Origin: Acrocarpospora phusangensis
GTDB taxonomy: Bacteria > Actinomycetota > Actinomycetes > Streptosporangiales > Streptosporangiaceae
Assembly: GCF_016862995.1 (NCBI RefSeq)
Contig: NZ_BOOA01000007.1
Location: forward strand, 118,298-182,297
Direction of reading: 5' to 3'
Length of the DNA: 64,000 bases
The translations under genes were made by a program, and so were the position numbers. The notes beneath the pieces are model-generated. The model was not told the origin of the DNA. It worked only from the letters and a program-made list of their open reading frames with translations, and made no database searches. The stretch's first letter is position 1, and the number at the start of each line of letters is the position of its first letter. Shown here piece by piece: positions 54,950-63,991 of this stretch.

Positions 54950-55726
54950 CTATCCGGCTCCCAGGAGTTGCCGCCACGTCTGATCGAACAGAGGACGGTG
55001 GGCTTCGGTGTAGGCCGCCACAGCACGCAGCGCCCCATCGACGAACCGATCGACCTTGCCTGGCTCGGCGCCGTACCGCGCGCGGTAGGCGGCCTTCACC
55101 CGCTTCCCGAAGCCGGGCGACAGACTGCGCAGCTGGGCTCCAGTGATGCCTCGGCCTTCCAGGTATTCGCCGACCGTGAGCGGCCGGCTGGCCGGGTCGA
55201 TGTCGGGTTCCATGCCGAGGGCCAGGGCGGCGACGTGGCGGCCTTTGGCGTCCAGCCAGTCCGAGTTCACAACACCCTTGAGGCTGGCCAGGACGCGCGC
55301 TTGGGCTTCTGCCCGGCCGATGATGTCGGCGAGCTGATCGGTGGTGGCGCGCGGGTTGATGGCGCCGCCGTTGAACACGTAGTCGTAGAGGGCGTCGGCG
55401 AACTCGACCTGCCAGCGCTCGATGCGCTCGCGGGTGCTCTGGTTGGCCATGCGTCCGGTCTCGATGTTCGCGATCCACATCGGGACGATCCTGTGGCTGA
55501 TGACGAAGTGCTCGCGCACCTGAGTATCGCCCGGAAGCTGCACGTACATGTTGTCCGTACGGCCCTTTGACCAGGCAGAACGCTTGATCAGGTTGCGCTG
55601 CCCGTCAGGGTCGAGTCCAACCGGCACGGTCAGCCGGCGCAGTGGGAGACCGAGATCTCCGTTCGGCATCGGTACGACGGGGAACCGTTCGCCGTCGAAC
55701 TCGAACAGGGCGGGGACGGCGGCCAT
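54950..55726 (-). CDS. Phage antirepressor N-domain protein (P22_AR_N type)
   Basis: 258 residues. The first 130 match the P22 antirepressor N-terminal pattern: VPMPNGDLGLPLRRLTVPVG, IVPMWIANIETGRM, and ERIERWQVEFADALYDYVFNGG. A helical C-terminal region (DPASRPLTVGEYLEGRGI) follows. Such proteins inactivate repressors or act in early control. It lies in the early leftward operon after Cro- and Xis-like genes. Confidence 0.75.
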   Translation of the reverse strand: MAAVPALFEFDGERFPVVPMPNGDLGLPLRRLTVPVGLDPDGQRNLIKRSAWSKGRTDNMYVQLPGDTQVREHFVISHRIVPMWIANIETGRMANQSTRERIERWQVEFADALYDYVFNGGAINPRATTDQLADIIGRAEAQARVLASLKGVVNSDWLDAKGRHVAALALGMEPDIDPASRPLTVGEYLEGRGITGAQLRSLSPGFGKRVKAAYRARYGAEPGKVDRFVDGALRAVAAYTEAHRPLFDQTWRQLLGAG

Positions 55727-55999
55727 CTACGCCGCCGTCCCGGCGTCCTGCATGTCAGCGTCGCGCTGGGCGTCGAGCCAAAGATCAATCTCAGACCGCC
55801 AAGCTACGAGACGACCGGCCTGCTTCCAGACGGGGGGAGCGTCCTTGCGACGGGTCTTGCGCCACCACCGGATGGTCTCCTCTTCCCGCCGGATGTACTT
55901 GGCGATCTCCGGCAGCAGGAGGAGCTTGTCATCAGCGGGGCGCGCGGCACGGGTGCCCGCAGGCGGCTGAACGGCGGCCTGGGCCTTGGAAGTCTTCAT
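55727..55999 (-). CDS. Excisionase/HTH_17-like DNA-binding protein
   Basis: 90 residues. LLLLPEIAKYIRREEETIRWWRK followed by VWKQAGRLVAWRSEIDLWLD is the MerR/AlpA excisionase helix-turn-helix and wing pattern. It overlaps the Cro-like gene in ATGA. It may be the excisionase acting with the integrase at the right end, or an early regulator. Confidence 0.7.
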   Translation of the reverse strand: MKTSKAQAAVQPPAGTRAARPADDKLLLLPEIAKYIRREEETIRWWRKTRRKDAPPVWKQAGRLVAWRSEIDLWLDAQRDADMQDAGTAA

Positions 56000-56262
56000 C
56001 TGGCCTTCCTGGGCTTGGACTGGGTGAGGGGGGCGGCGATCAGAGCCTCCGTGGGGACGCCGAGTGCGGCAGCCAGGCTCCTGGCGACTTCGTGCGTGCA
56101 GCCGAACCGCTCACCGCGTTCGAGCCTGGAGATGAAGGAGTTGTGCGTGCCGCTCGCGGTGGCGAGGTCAACTTGAGTCATGCCGATGACGCGCCGAAAA
56201 GCGCGAAGTGCGTGCGCGTTGAGGCGGTAACGGCCTCGGTAGGTATCAGCTTTCACTGCCAC
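55996..56262 (-). CDS. XRE-family regulator, Cro-like
   Basis: 88 residues. The helix-turn-helix (LRAFRRVIGMTQVDLATASG, FISRLERGERFG) is a standard XRE domain. It is the first gene of the early leftward operon and divergent from the candidate repressor, the Cro position. Start GTG 56262 or 56256. Confidence 0.75.
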   Translation of the reverse strand: MAVKADTYRGRYRLNAHALRAFRRVIGMTQVDLATASGTHNSFISRLERGERFGCTHEVARSLAAALGVPTEALIAAPLTQSKPRKAR

Positions 56263-56479
56263 AGCCAGCAGTCTGCCACAGTTGATACCTCAATTGCCAT
56301 CCGAGTTGGCAGTTCGAGTGTTAACTTGCAGCACATCTGCCTGGACGATCTTCAACCACTGTGCATCTCGGCTGCCATCTGGCTGGCTAGCCACCAGGTC
56401 GTATGTCAAGTACGGTGGCAACATCCGAGATGTGACATCGCAGGTAACAGGAGCCTTCTAGGTCGGTACGGTTTGCCGC
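56263..56479. promoter_or_regulatory. Divergent immunity-region operators
   Basis: This 217-bp gap between Cro-like and repressor-like genes contains several inverted repeats. They include TGCCA-N7-TGGCA near 56296, TGGCTAGCCA at 56384-56393, and CATCTCGG (56364-56371) with CCGAGATG (56425-56432). It is expected to hold the lysis/lysogeny switch promoters. Confidence 0.55.
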
Positions 56480-57439
56480 ATGGCAGAAGAGGTGAGAGCG
56501 ACGAAGACGCTCGGTGAGTACGTACTTGAGCGCCGCAAGCAGCTGGGGCTGTCGCAGGACGCTGCCGCATGGCTGGCAGGCGTGGCAAAGAGCACCTTCA
56601 GAAATGTCGAAGGCGACCGAGTCGAAGAGGCCAGGACCTGGCGTCAGATCGAACGGGCACTGGGATGGCGCACTGGCAGCGAGGAAGCCATCAGGGCAGC
56701 TTCGCCGCCGCGAACAATTCTCTCGGATTGGTCCTTTCGGATCATTCTTAAGGTGATCATTTGGGAATATGACAACCTGGCAATTCTCACGCAATCATTC
56801 CGAATGGCCCAGCATAGAGTAACCGACGCCGAGAAGGTGCTCGAAGAAACGCTACAAGGAGTCGGTTCCGCTGAATCGAGAGGAGATCAAGTACAAAAAG
56901 CCATACACGAGGTCAAGGCGGATGAGCTTCGGGAAGTCGTGAAGGATCTGACCACGGATCTCCGCGAACACGAATCTGGGCTAAGCGATTTCGAGCGTGT
57001 GTCCGAGAGGCGCAGAGCTGCGTTTCACGATTTCCTCGCACGTGTCATCGAGCGCGACCTTACGACCAACGTAGGTGCCGCTCAGTTCACAACCGCGCTG
57101 TTCGACGGGCTAGAGTTCCGCGAATTCGCCGAGATCGCCGAGGAAGTTCGACGATGGCGAGGATTCGACCTTCTCGACATCGTGGATAGATCCCAGCTGT
57201 CGGCTGGACGGCAGGCTGCATTCGACGAATTGCGCAAGGATGCGGCTGCTCCCGTTCCCATCCCGAATAGTCCAGAACCTCCGCAGAGCCGCCACGTGAT
57301 GCTACCGCTGGTGTTCTCGCACAGCCTCAGCGATGTCGAGATCGGATGGATTACCGAGAAATTGGTAAGCCTGGCATCCGATTTTGCTCAGGCGATTGTC
57401 CTCGGCAAGTCTGGTTCCGTGAGGGAGGATGGTGGATAG
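56480..57439 (+). CDS. XRE protein with coiled-coil C-terminus, candidate prophage repressor
   Basis: 319 residues. The first 70 form an XRE helix-turn-helix (LGLSQDAAAWLAGVAKSTF). The rest has a long charged helical region (EKVLEETLQGVGS, ELREVVKDLTTDLREHESGL). Base composition in its middle is clearly more AT-rich than the neighbours. It is divergent from Cro and directly abuts the integrase start, so repressor is the simplest role. No Shine-Dalgarno is evident, so it may be leaderless. Confidence 0.6.
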   Translation: MAEEVRATKTLGEYVLERRKQLGLSQDAAAWLAGVAKSTFRNVEGDRVEEARTWRQIERALGWRTGSEEAIRAASPPRTILSDWSFRIILKVIIWEYDNLAILTQSFRMAQHRVTDAEKVLEETLQGVGSAESRGDQVQKAIHEVKADELREVVKDLTTDLREHESGLSDFERVSERRRAAFHDFLARVIERDLTTNVGAAQFTTALFDGLEFREFAEIAEEVRRWRGFDLLDIVDRSQLSAGRQAAFDELRKDAAAPVPIPNSPEPPQSRHVMLPLVFSHSLSDVEIGWITEKLVSLASDFAQAIVLGKSGSVREDGG

Positions 57440-58966
57440 GTGGCGCATGTAGAAGACCGCTGGATGCGGAAAGCGCGCGGACCAGATGGTAAGTACATTT
57501 ACAAGAACGGCAAGCCCGTCATGGAGCGTGACCCGGCGCGCTACGGGAAAGGCAAGCGGTGGCGGCTCCGCTACATCGGCCCTGACGGGAAGGAGGACAA
57601 CGAGTCCTTCGAGCGCAAGGCCGACGCGGAGAACCGGAAGATCCAGGTCGAGGCCGATCTCCTCAAGGGCACCTTCATCGACCCGGACGCGGGCAAGGTC
57701 ACCTTCCAGAAGTTCGCGGAAGAGGTCGTCGAGAACCGGACCTTGGACGTCTCCACCAGGGAGACCATGCGGTCCCGGCTCGCCGGCCACGTCTACCCGC
57801 ACATCGGCGGCCGGGAGCTGGGGCAGCTGGCCAAGCGCCCCAGCATGATTCAGGCCCTGGTGCGCAAGCTGGAGTCGGCCGGGCTCGCGCCGACCTACAT
57901 CGAGACGATCATGCGTCACGTCGGGACCGTGTTCGCCGTCGCGGTCGCTGACGAGGTGGTGGCCAAGAACCCGGTCCAGTCCTCGGCCGTGGTCCTCCCG
58001 GAGTCGACCCGCAAGAAGATCGTGCCCTGGACGGCCGGGCAGGTGCACGGAATGCGGGAGGCGCTGCCCGCCCGCTTCGGGGCGATGGTCGACGCGGGCG
58101 CCGGGCTCGGGTTACGCCAAGGGGAGATCCTCGGCTTCTCGCCCGACGACGTCGACCAGCTGCACGAGGTGGTGACGGTCCAGCGACAGATAAAGGTATT
58201 GCGCGGGAAGCTGTTCTTCTCCGCGCCGAAGGGCAACAAGACGCGCCAGATGCCGTTGCCGGCCAGCGTGAAGCGCGCCCTGGACGACCACGCGACGACG
58301 TTCCCGCCCGTGACGGTGACGCTGCCGTGGCGGTCCCCGGACGGGGAGCCGCACACCGCACGCCTTTACTTCAGCATGCCGGGCAATGCGTACGGCGGGG
58401 CGATACACAAGGACCGGATCAACGAGTCGTGGCACGATGCCCTGGAAGAGGTCGGCATCGTCCCGCCGCTCCAGGAGCGGCTGCTGATCGCCGCGGGGGC
58501 GAGCCCCGAGGAGGCGAAGCAGATCATCGGCATCATCGAGAGCGAGTCCCGGCCGCGGTCCCTGCCGGCCTACGTGAGCCGGATGCCGGACAGCCACGTG
58601 ACCGCGGTGCTGGCGCGGATTCGCAGCGGCGAGGATGTCGCCGCGCTGTCGATCCAGCAGGACTTGCCGCCGGAGGCGCTCAAGCGGCCCCGGGCGGAGA
58701 GCCGCGGGGCCGCCTATCGAGAGCACGGCATGCACGCGATGCGCCATTACTTCGCGAGCCTGCTGCTGACCGAGGGTGAGAACCCGAAGGCGGTCGCGGA
58801 GTGGCTGGGGCACACCGATGGGGGAGTGCTCCTATTGAAGACGTACGCGCACTTGATGCCGAAGTCGGAGCAGCGGATGCGGACCTTGGTCGACAGGGCG
58901 TTGGAACGGCCCGCCGACCAAGATCACGGCCCACTCACGGCCCGAGAGCGTGGAGCCGGAGCATGA
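57440..58966 (+). CDS. Tyrosine site-specific integrase
   Basis: 508 residues, larger than typical 380-420. The N-terminal arm-binding and core-binding regions (TFQKFAEEVVENRTLDVSTR, RSRLAGHVYPHIGG) precede the catalytic domain. Active-site residues are visible: R in GLGLRQGEILG, K in APKGNKTRQMPL, H-x-x-R in HAMRHYFAS, H in LGHTDGG, and Y in LLLKTYAHLMP. About 90 extra residues lie between the K and HxxR boxes. GTG start follows the repressor stop at once; its stop is 3 bp from the lyase stop. Confidence 0.9.
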   Translation: MAHVEDRWMRKARGPDGKYIYKNGKPVMERDPARYGKGKRWRLRYIGPDGKEDNESFERKADAENRKIQVEADLLKGTFIDPDAGKVTFQKFAEEVVENRTLDVSTRETMRSRLAGHVYPHIGGRELGQLAKRPSMIQALVRKLESAGLAPTYIETIMRHVGTVFAVAVADEVVAKNPVQSSAVVLPESTRKKIVPWTAGQVHGMREALPARFGAMVDAGAGLGLRQGEILGFSPDDVDQLHEVVTVQRQIKVLRGKLFFSAPKGNKTRQMPLPASVKRALDDHATTFPPVTVTLPWRSPDGEPHTARLYFSMPGNAYGGAIHKDRINESWHDALEEVGIVPPLQERLLIAAGASPEEAKQIIGIIESESRPRSLPAYVSRMPDSHVTAVLARIRSGEDVAALSIQQDLPPEALKRPRAESRGAAYREHGMHAMRHYFASLLLTEGENPKAVAEWLGHTDGGVLLLKTYAHLMPKSEQRMRTLVDRALERPADQDHGPLTARERGAGA

Positions 58967-58969
58967 GGT

Positions 58970-61240
58970 TCAGCGGACGTACACGTTCGGCCTGGTCGGA
59001 GTGGCCATCCCATCGCCTATGTAGAAGCTGGGATGCGGCGGCTGGTTGTAGGCGGTGTTCTGCCACGCGATCGCCACCCGGTACATCGGGTCGTGCGCCA
59101 GCGTGTGGATCTTCCGGTCGGTGACCGAGGTGGTCGCGTAGATCCGCAGTGCCGTGTTGGCCGTCGTCGGCCAGACCACTTCCTCCCGCCAGTCGCCCAG
59201 GATGTCCCCGGACAGCGACGGTGTGGCCTTGGTGCCGTTGTTGGAGTGCACGCCGGAGGCGGTCAGCAGGCGGGTGTCGCCGCCGGTGCCGTACTTGTCG
59301 ACGCGGGTGGCGTCCACGAGTTCGCGTACCGGGTCGCCGTCCCACCAGGCCAGGAAGTTGATCGAGGAGGGCTCCCGGCCGAGCGAGGCGCCGGTCGCGC
59401 TGCGCAGCGTGGTGTCGCTGGCCGACCACGACTCGGCCCCGGCGCTGCCGGACCAGACGTCGGCCGAGACGCCGCGTCCGTTGTCCGCGCCGCTCGCCGT
59501 CTGCCACAGCACCTGGCCGGTACGGGCGTCCGCGAACCACGAACCCGGGCGCGCGGTCTCCTCCGACACCTTGAACACCTCCAGGCCGGCCCGGCCGGGG
59601 TTGAGGTCGCCGACGTGCAGCGCGTCGCCGTGCCCGAGACCGGTGTTCCACAGCGGCGAGCCGTTGTCGTTGATCGTCATCGAGCCGAAGACGATCTCGT
59701 CCCGGCCGTCCTGGTCCACGTCGGCCACCGACAGCTGGTGGTTGCCCTGCCCGGCGTACTGGCTGCCGGAGGAGTTGGAGTCGAACGTCCAGCGCCGGGT
59801 CAGCGTGCCGTTGCGGAAGTCCCAGGCGACGATCACCGTCCGGGTGTAGTACCCGCGCGACATGATCAGGCTCGGCCTCGTCCCGTCCAGGTACGCGGTG
59901 CCGGCCAGGAACCGGTCCACCCGGTTGCCGTAGTTGTCGCCCCAGGAGGAGACGGTGCCGCGCGCCGGCTCGTAGTTCACCGTGGACAGCGCCGCGCCGG
60001 TCCTGCCGTCGAACATGGTCAGGTACTCGGGACCCGCCAGGACGTAGCCGGAGGAGTTGCGGTGGTCGGCGCTCGAACTGCCGATCACCTGGCCGGTGCC
60101 GGAGGTCGTGCCGTCCGCCGTCTTCATCGCGACTTCCGCGTCGCCGTCGCCGTCGTAGTCGTACACCTGGAACTGGGTGTAGTGCGCGCCGGCGCGGATG
60201 TTGCGGCCCAGGTTGATGCGCCACATCCGGGTCCCGCTCAGCGTGTACGCGTCGACGTAGACGTTGCCGGTGTAGCCGGACTGGGAGTTGTCCTTGGCGT
60301 TGGAGGGGTCCCATTTCAGGACGAACTCAAAGTCGCCGTCGCCGTCCAGGTCGCCCACGCTCGCGTCGTTGGCGGCGTAGGTGTACGCCTCGCCCGACGG
60401 CGTGGTGCCGCCGCCCGGCGGCTGGATGGGCACGTCCAGGTAGTTCCCGCCGGTGAACCGCAGCGACGCGGGCGACGCGGCCTGCTCCACGCCCCCGACG
60501 ACCGCCCGCACCGTGTACGACGCGTCCGCCGCGGCCGAATCGAGGTAGTTCGTGGAGTTGCTGACCGTGCCCACGAGGCTGCCGCCGCGGTAGACGTTGA
60601 ACGTGGTCGCGGAGGTCTCGGTGCCGAGCAGCCGCCACGAGACCAGGTTGGAGCTCCCGGACCTGACGCTGATCACGCCGCGGTCGAGGTCCTCGACCTG
60701 CTTGGCTCCGGCGGGGATCGGGCTGGTTCCGGGGCTCGGGCTCGTGCTGGGACTCGCACTCGGACTGGCACTCGGGCTCGGGCTGGTGCTGGGACTGGTG
60801 CTCGGGCTGCTACTGGGGCTGCTGCTGGGGACCGTACCCGTGCAGACCGTGCCGTTCAGGGCGAACGACGGGGGGACCGGGTTGCTGGAGTTGTTCCACG
60901 AGGCGTTGAAGCCGAACGTCACCCCGGCTCCCGTGGCGAGCGCCGCGTTGTACCCGGCGTCGGCGGCCGTGACCTGCGAGCCGCTCTGGGTGAGGGTGGT
61001 GTTCCACGCCTGGGAGACCACCTGGCTGGCCGTGAACGTCCAGACCAGGCGCCAGCCGTTGAGCGGATCGCCCAGGTTGGTGACGGTCACGTTGCCGGTG
61101 AAGCCGCCCGACCACTGGGTCGAGACGCTGTAGTCGACCCGGCACCCGGGGGCGGCGGCGGCCCGGGCGGTGAGTCCCGTGGACGCCGCCGCCAGCGCGA
61201 TCATCCCGATGATCGCGAAGCGCTTCGATTGCGTACGCAT
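58970..61240 (-). CDS. CBM2-PL11 rhamnogalacturonan lyase, 3' end supplied by the prophage
   Basis: 756 residues. Signal peptide (1-30), CBM2 cellulose-binding domain (about 32-135, Trp-rich, Cys at each end), Ser/Pro linker (136-175), then the PL11 lyase (AYTYAANDASVGDLDGDGDFEFVLKWDPSN, cut short here: repeated DxDGDGD calcium sites) to the end. It would be secreted to cut pectin rhamnogalacturonan-I. The last 30 codons (58970-59063) belong to the phage att copy and regenerate the conserved QNTAYNQPPHPSF terminus. Start ATG 61240. Confidence 0.88.
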   Translation of the reverse strand: MRTQSKRFAIIGMIALAAASTGLTARAAAAPGCRVDYSVSTQWSGGFTGNVTVTNLGDPLNGWRLVWTFTASQVVSQAWNTTLTQSGSQVTAADAGYNAALATGAGVTFGFNASWNNSSNPVPPSFALNGTVCTGTVPSSSPSSSPSTSPSTSPSPSASPSASPSTSPSPGTSPIPAGAKQVEDLDRGVISVRSGSSNLVSWRLLGTETSATTFNVYRGGSLVGTVSNSTNYLDSAAADASYTVRAVVGGVEQAASPASLRFTGGNYLDVPIQPPGGGTTPSGEAYTYAANDASVGDLDGDGDFEFVLKWDPSNAKDNSQSGYTGNVYVDAYTLSGTRMWRINLGRNIRAGAHYTQFQVYDYDGDGDAEVAMKTADGTTSGTGQVIGSSSADHRNSSGYVLAGPEYLTMFDGRTGAALSTVNYEPARGTVSSWGDNYGNRVDRFLAGTAYLDGTRPSLIMSRGYYTRTVIVAWDFRNGTLTRRWTFDSNSSGSQYAGQGNHQLSVADVDQDGRDEIVFGSMTINDNGSPLWNTGLGHGDALHVGDLNPGRAGLEVFKVSEETARPGSWFADARTGQVLWQTASGADNGRGVSADVWSGSAGAESWSASDTTLRSATGASLGREPSSINFLAWWDGDPVRELVDATRVDKYGTGGDTRLLTASGVHSNNGTKATPSLSGDILGDWREEVVWPTTANTALRIYATTSVTDRKIHTLAHDPMYRVAIAWQNTAYNQPPHPSFYIGDGMATPTRPNVYVR
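59034..59063. repeat. attR core (30 bp)
   Basis: Identical to 20931-20960. It lies within the coding sequence of the lyase, 64 bp inside its stop codon; to its right is host sequence, to its left phage sequence. Confidence 0.92.
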
Positions 61241-61290
61241 GTGCCCTCCCTGTGGGGGACTGGGATCACCACCATGTACTGAAACTTTTC

Positions 61291-61304
61291 GGAAAGCGCT
61301 ATCC
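61291..61304. promoter_or_regulatory. LacI-family operator upstream of the lyase
   Basis: GGAAAGCGCTATCC is a near-perfect 14-bp palindrome (12 of 14) with a central CG, as bound by LacI/CebR-type sugar regulators. It lies 50 bp upstream of the lyase start. No LacI gene is in the window. The rest of 61241-61489 shows no gene. Confidence 0.5.
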
Positions 61305-61489
61305 TGCCCGGTTCCCGGATCGGCGGGCAGCCGCCGGCAGGTCCCTAACCAGGAGACATCCGATGCCCGCGCGCGAGCGGCAGGTGAACGTTTCAGCTCC
61401 CGGTATCAAGTGGCGATAGGGTGCCGTGATCAGGCAGGCTTGAACCGAACGACAACGATTCGACCCGACGAGCAATGGAAACAGGGACC

Positions 61490-62752
61490 GTGACCGACAT
61501 CCTCGATGAGCTCGACTGGCGCGACGTCACCGCGCAGACCACCGATGCCGACGCCCTCCGCGCGGCACTGGCCGAGGGTCCGATCACCGTCTATGCGGGC
61601 TTCGACCCCACCGCGCCCTCCCTGCACGTCGGCAACCTCGCCACCCTGCTCATCCTGACCCGCTTCCAGCGCGCCGGGCACCGCCCGATCGGCCTGGTCG
61701 GCGGCGCCACCGGCCTGATCGGCGACCCCAGCGGGCGCAGCACCGAGCGGGCGCTCAACTCCGAGGACATCGTCCAGGAGTGGGTGGCCAGGATCCGGGT
61801 GCAGGTCGAGAAGTTCCTCTCCTTCAGCGGGGAGAACGCCGCCACCCTGGTCAGCAACCTGGACTGGACCGCCGGCATGTCCGCCATCGACTTCCTGCGC
61901 GACATCGGCAAGCACTTCCCGGTCAACCGCATGCTGGCCCGCGAGTCCGTGTCGGCCCGCCTGGCCGGCGAGGGCCTCAGCTACACCGAGTTCAGCTACC
62001 AGATCCTGCAGGCCAACGACTACCTGGAGCTCTACCGCCGGTACGGCTGCACGCTCCAGCTCGGCGGCAGCGACCAGTGGGGCAACATCATCGCCGGCGT
62101 GGACCTGATCCGGCGGGTGGAGGGCGCCCACGCGCACGTCTTCACCGGCAAGCTGATCACCAAGGCCGACGGCACCAAGTTCGGCAAGACGGCCGGCGGC
62201 GCGGTGTGGCTGGACCCGGCGCTCACCTCGCCGTACGCGTTCTACCAGTACTGGCTGAACGCCGACGACCGGGACGTGATCCGCTTCCTCAAGGTGTTCA
62301 CCTTCCGGACCCGGGAGGAGATCGAGGACCTGGAGAAGGCGGTCGCCGACCGGCCGTTCGCCCGGGAGGCGCAGCGCACGCTGGCCGAGGACCTGACCAC
62401 GATGGTGCACGGCGCCGACGAGCTGGCCCGGGTGGTGGCGGCCTCGCGCGCCCTGTTCGGCCAGGGCTCCATCGCCGACCTGGACGAGGCCACGCTGGCG
62501 TCGGCGCTGGCCGAGGTGCCGCGGGCGGAGGTGGCGGGGCTGGGCAGGCCGTACATCGATCTGATGGCGGAGAGCGGGCTGGTCAAGTCCAAGTCCGAGG
62601 CCCGGCGCGCGGTCAAGGAGGGCGGCGCGTACCTCAACAACGTCAAGATCACCGACGAGGAGTACGTGCCGTCCGCCGACGACCTGCTGCACGGCCGCTT
62701 CCTGGTGCTCCGCCGGGGCAAGCGCACCATCGGCGGCATCGAGATCAACTGA
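61490..62752 (+). CDS. tyrS: Tyrosyl-tRNA synthetase
   Basis: 420 residues; charges tRNA-Tyr. The HIGH motif variant is APSLHVGN and the KMSKS variant is KFGKT. The tyrosine-binding Tyr/Asp region ([19 protein letters not shown]) and the GGSDQWGNI signature are present. A C-terminal S4 RNA-binding domain ([18 protein letters not shown]) is intact. GTG 61490 matches usual TyrS starts; ATG 61475 is an alternative with weaker support. Confidence 0.93.
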   Translation: MTDILDELDWRDVTAQTTDADALRAALAEGPITVYAGFDPTAPSLHVGNLATLLILTRFQRAGHRPIGLVGGATGLIGDPSGRSTERALNSEDIVQEWVARIRVQVEKFLSFSGENAATLVSNLDWTAGMSAIDFLRDIGKHFPVNRMLARESVSARLAGEGLSYTEFSYQILQANDYLELYRRYGCTLQLGGSDQWGNIIAGVDLIRRVEGAHAHVFTGKLITKADGTKFGKTAGGAVWLDPALTSPYAFYQYWLNADDRDVIRFLKVFTFRTREEIEDLEKAVADRPFAREAQRTLAEDLTTMVHGADELARVVAASRALFGQGSIADLDEATLASALAEVPRAEVAGLGRPYIDLMAESGLVKSKSEARRAVKEGGAYLNNVKITDEEYVPSADDLLHGRFLVLRRGKRTIGGIEIN

Positions 62753-62839
62753 GCGTTCTGCGTATTCGTTCACAGAAGTCCGCGCGCCGGACGCCTACGG
62801 TTGGGCAACCCCTCCCCGGACGGCGATCAAGGCGGAACG

Positions 62840-63709
62840 ATGGACGTGGAACAGGACGTGACCCGGCTGGGCACGGTCATGGCCGAACTGCTCGAGTGCA
62901 ACCGGCTCCTCGCCGCCGGCGACCTCACTCCCGAGGTACGCCTGCGGCGGGGAATCGCACTCGGCGAGATGCGCGACCACGCGGGCGCGCTGGCCGAGTT
63001 ATCCATCGCGATCGAAGGGCCACTCGGGCCTGACGACCTCGCCGACGCCCACTACCGGCGATCCCTGCTGCTGGGCCGCTTCGGCCGCCACGCCGAGGCC
63101 GAGGCGGACGCGACCGCCTCCCTGATCGCCAAGCTCACCTCGCGCGGGTACACCGCCCGCGCCATCGCCCGCGGCCTGCGCGGCGACCACCAGGGCGCGT
63201 GGACCGACACCGAGCGCGCGCTCCTGCTCAACCCCCGCGAGTGGGAGGCCCGCGCCGTACGGGGGCGGGCGTTCCTGGGCATGAACCGCTGGCAGGACGC
63301 CGTCGACGACTTCGACTGGGTCATCGAGCTGGGCGAATGCCCTGCGTACGCGGCGCAGTTACGGGTGGACCGGGCGGAGGCGCTGCTGGCCCTGGGCGAC
63401 GCCGTCCGCGCGGTGATCGACTGCGACCTGGCCGTCGCCGTCCCCGGGCACCTCGTCCCGGGCGCGCACCGGGTGCATCTGGTACGCGCCCGCGCCCGGC
63501 TCCTGCTGGGGGACGCCGGGGCCGCCCTGGGGGACTGCTATCTGGCCGCGGCTCTCGCGCCGGGCGTTGCGGAGGTGTTCGAGGTCAGGGCGGCGGCGTA
63601 CGAGGCGGCCGGTTGCCCCGAGGAGGCGAGGACCGATCGGGTCCGCGCCGCGGAGCTGCGTGAACTTCCCGGGCCAAGAATTGTCGGTGCGCCGGTAACA
63701 GTCGTGTAG
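62840..63709 (+). CDS. TPR-like repeat protein
   Basis: 289 residues of helix pairs with TPR spacing, for example YRRSLLLGRFGRHAEAEADA, AIARGLRGDHQGAWTDTERAL and VRGRAFLGMNRWQDAVDDFD. About seven repeats fill the protein. It has no signal or membrane helix, so it is probably a cytoplasmic interaction protein. ATG 62840 is preceded by AAGGCGGA. Partners are unknown. Confidence 0.75.
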   Translation: MDVEQDVTRLGTVMAELLECNRLLAAGDLTPEVRLRRGIALGEMRDHAGALAELSIAIEGPLGPDDLADAHYRRSLLLGRFGRHAEAEADATASLIAKLTSRGYTARAIARGLRGDHQGAWTDTERALLLNPREWEARAVRGRAFLGMNRWQDAVDDFDWVIELGECPAYAAQLRVDRAEALLALGDAVRAVIDCDLAVAVPGHLVPGAHRVHLVRARARLLLGDAGAALGDCYLAAALAPGVAEVFEVRAAAYEAAGCPEEARTDRVRAAELRELPGPRIVGAPVTVV

Positions 63710-63798
63710 CGAAGCCGCCGGACCGCCTGATCCGCGAGCCGGGATCGGCGCCATTACAGCGGCCTTGACCTGGGAATTCATGGGGGCGGAGCGCCGAT

Positions 63799-63991
63799 TT
63801 GACGGGGCGGGAACGGTTGCCTAATGTTCTCTTCGCGCCGGGAGCGCAGGGCGGCCGAAAGGCAGCCGGGCCCCGGTCCATCCCACTGATCGAAACCCGA
63901 TCATTTGTGATGTGATCAAACACCCCAAACAGGGTGATTGGACACGAAGCGGATGACAAGGTAAGTTAGAGGGGTTGCCCCGGAGCCGGGG
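63799..63991 (+). promoter_or_regulatory. Tandem strong promoters and leader of a probable rRNA operon
   Basis: TTGACG (63799-63804), a 17-bp spacer and TAATGT (63822-63827) make a near-consensus promoter. A second, TTGGAC (63938-63943), 18 bp, TAAGTT (63962-63967), lies 139 bp downstream. A CCCCGG-AG-CCGGGG hairpin (63978-63991) and TGATCG/CGATCA (63887-63903) add structure. Such tandem promoters before a long leader are usual for actinomycete rrn operons; the 16S gene itself would start outside the window. 63710-64000 has no protein gene. Confidence 0.5.

Larger units (their letters stand above)
20931..59063. mobile_element. Siphovirus-type prophage with conjugative-element-like genes, about 38.1 kb
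   Basis: Both ends carry the same 30-bp sequence (att cores), a tyrosine integrase lies at the right end, and a full head-tail-lysis gene set lies between. The left arm adds a DUF2637 protein and an FtsK/TraB-type translocase, hallmarks of actinomycete conjugative elements. No frameshift or gap is visible in the structural genes, so the prophage looks complete. It interrupts, but regenerates, the PL11 lyase gene. Confidence 0.93.

Noticed and set aside
20931..59063. Classification as an integrative conjugative element (pSAM2 type)
   Set aside because: TraB- and SpdB-like genes are present, but so are complete terminase, capsid, tail and lysis genes, and no AICE-type Rep was seen.
58970..59063. 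The lyase gene truncated by prophage insertion
   Set aside because: The frame continues through the phage-supplied copy to a proper stop with the conserved C-terminus, so the gene is intact.
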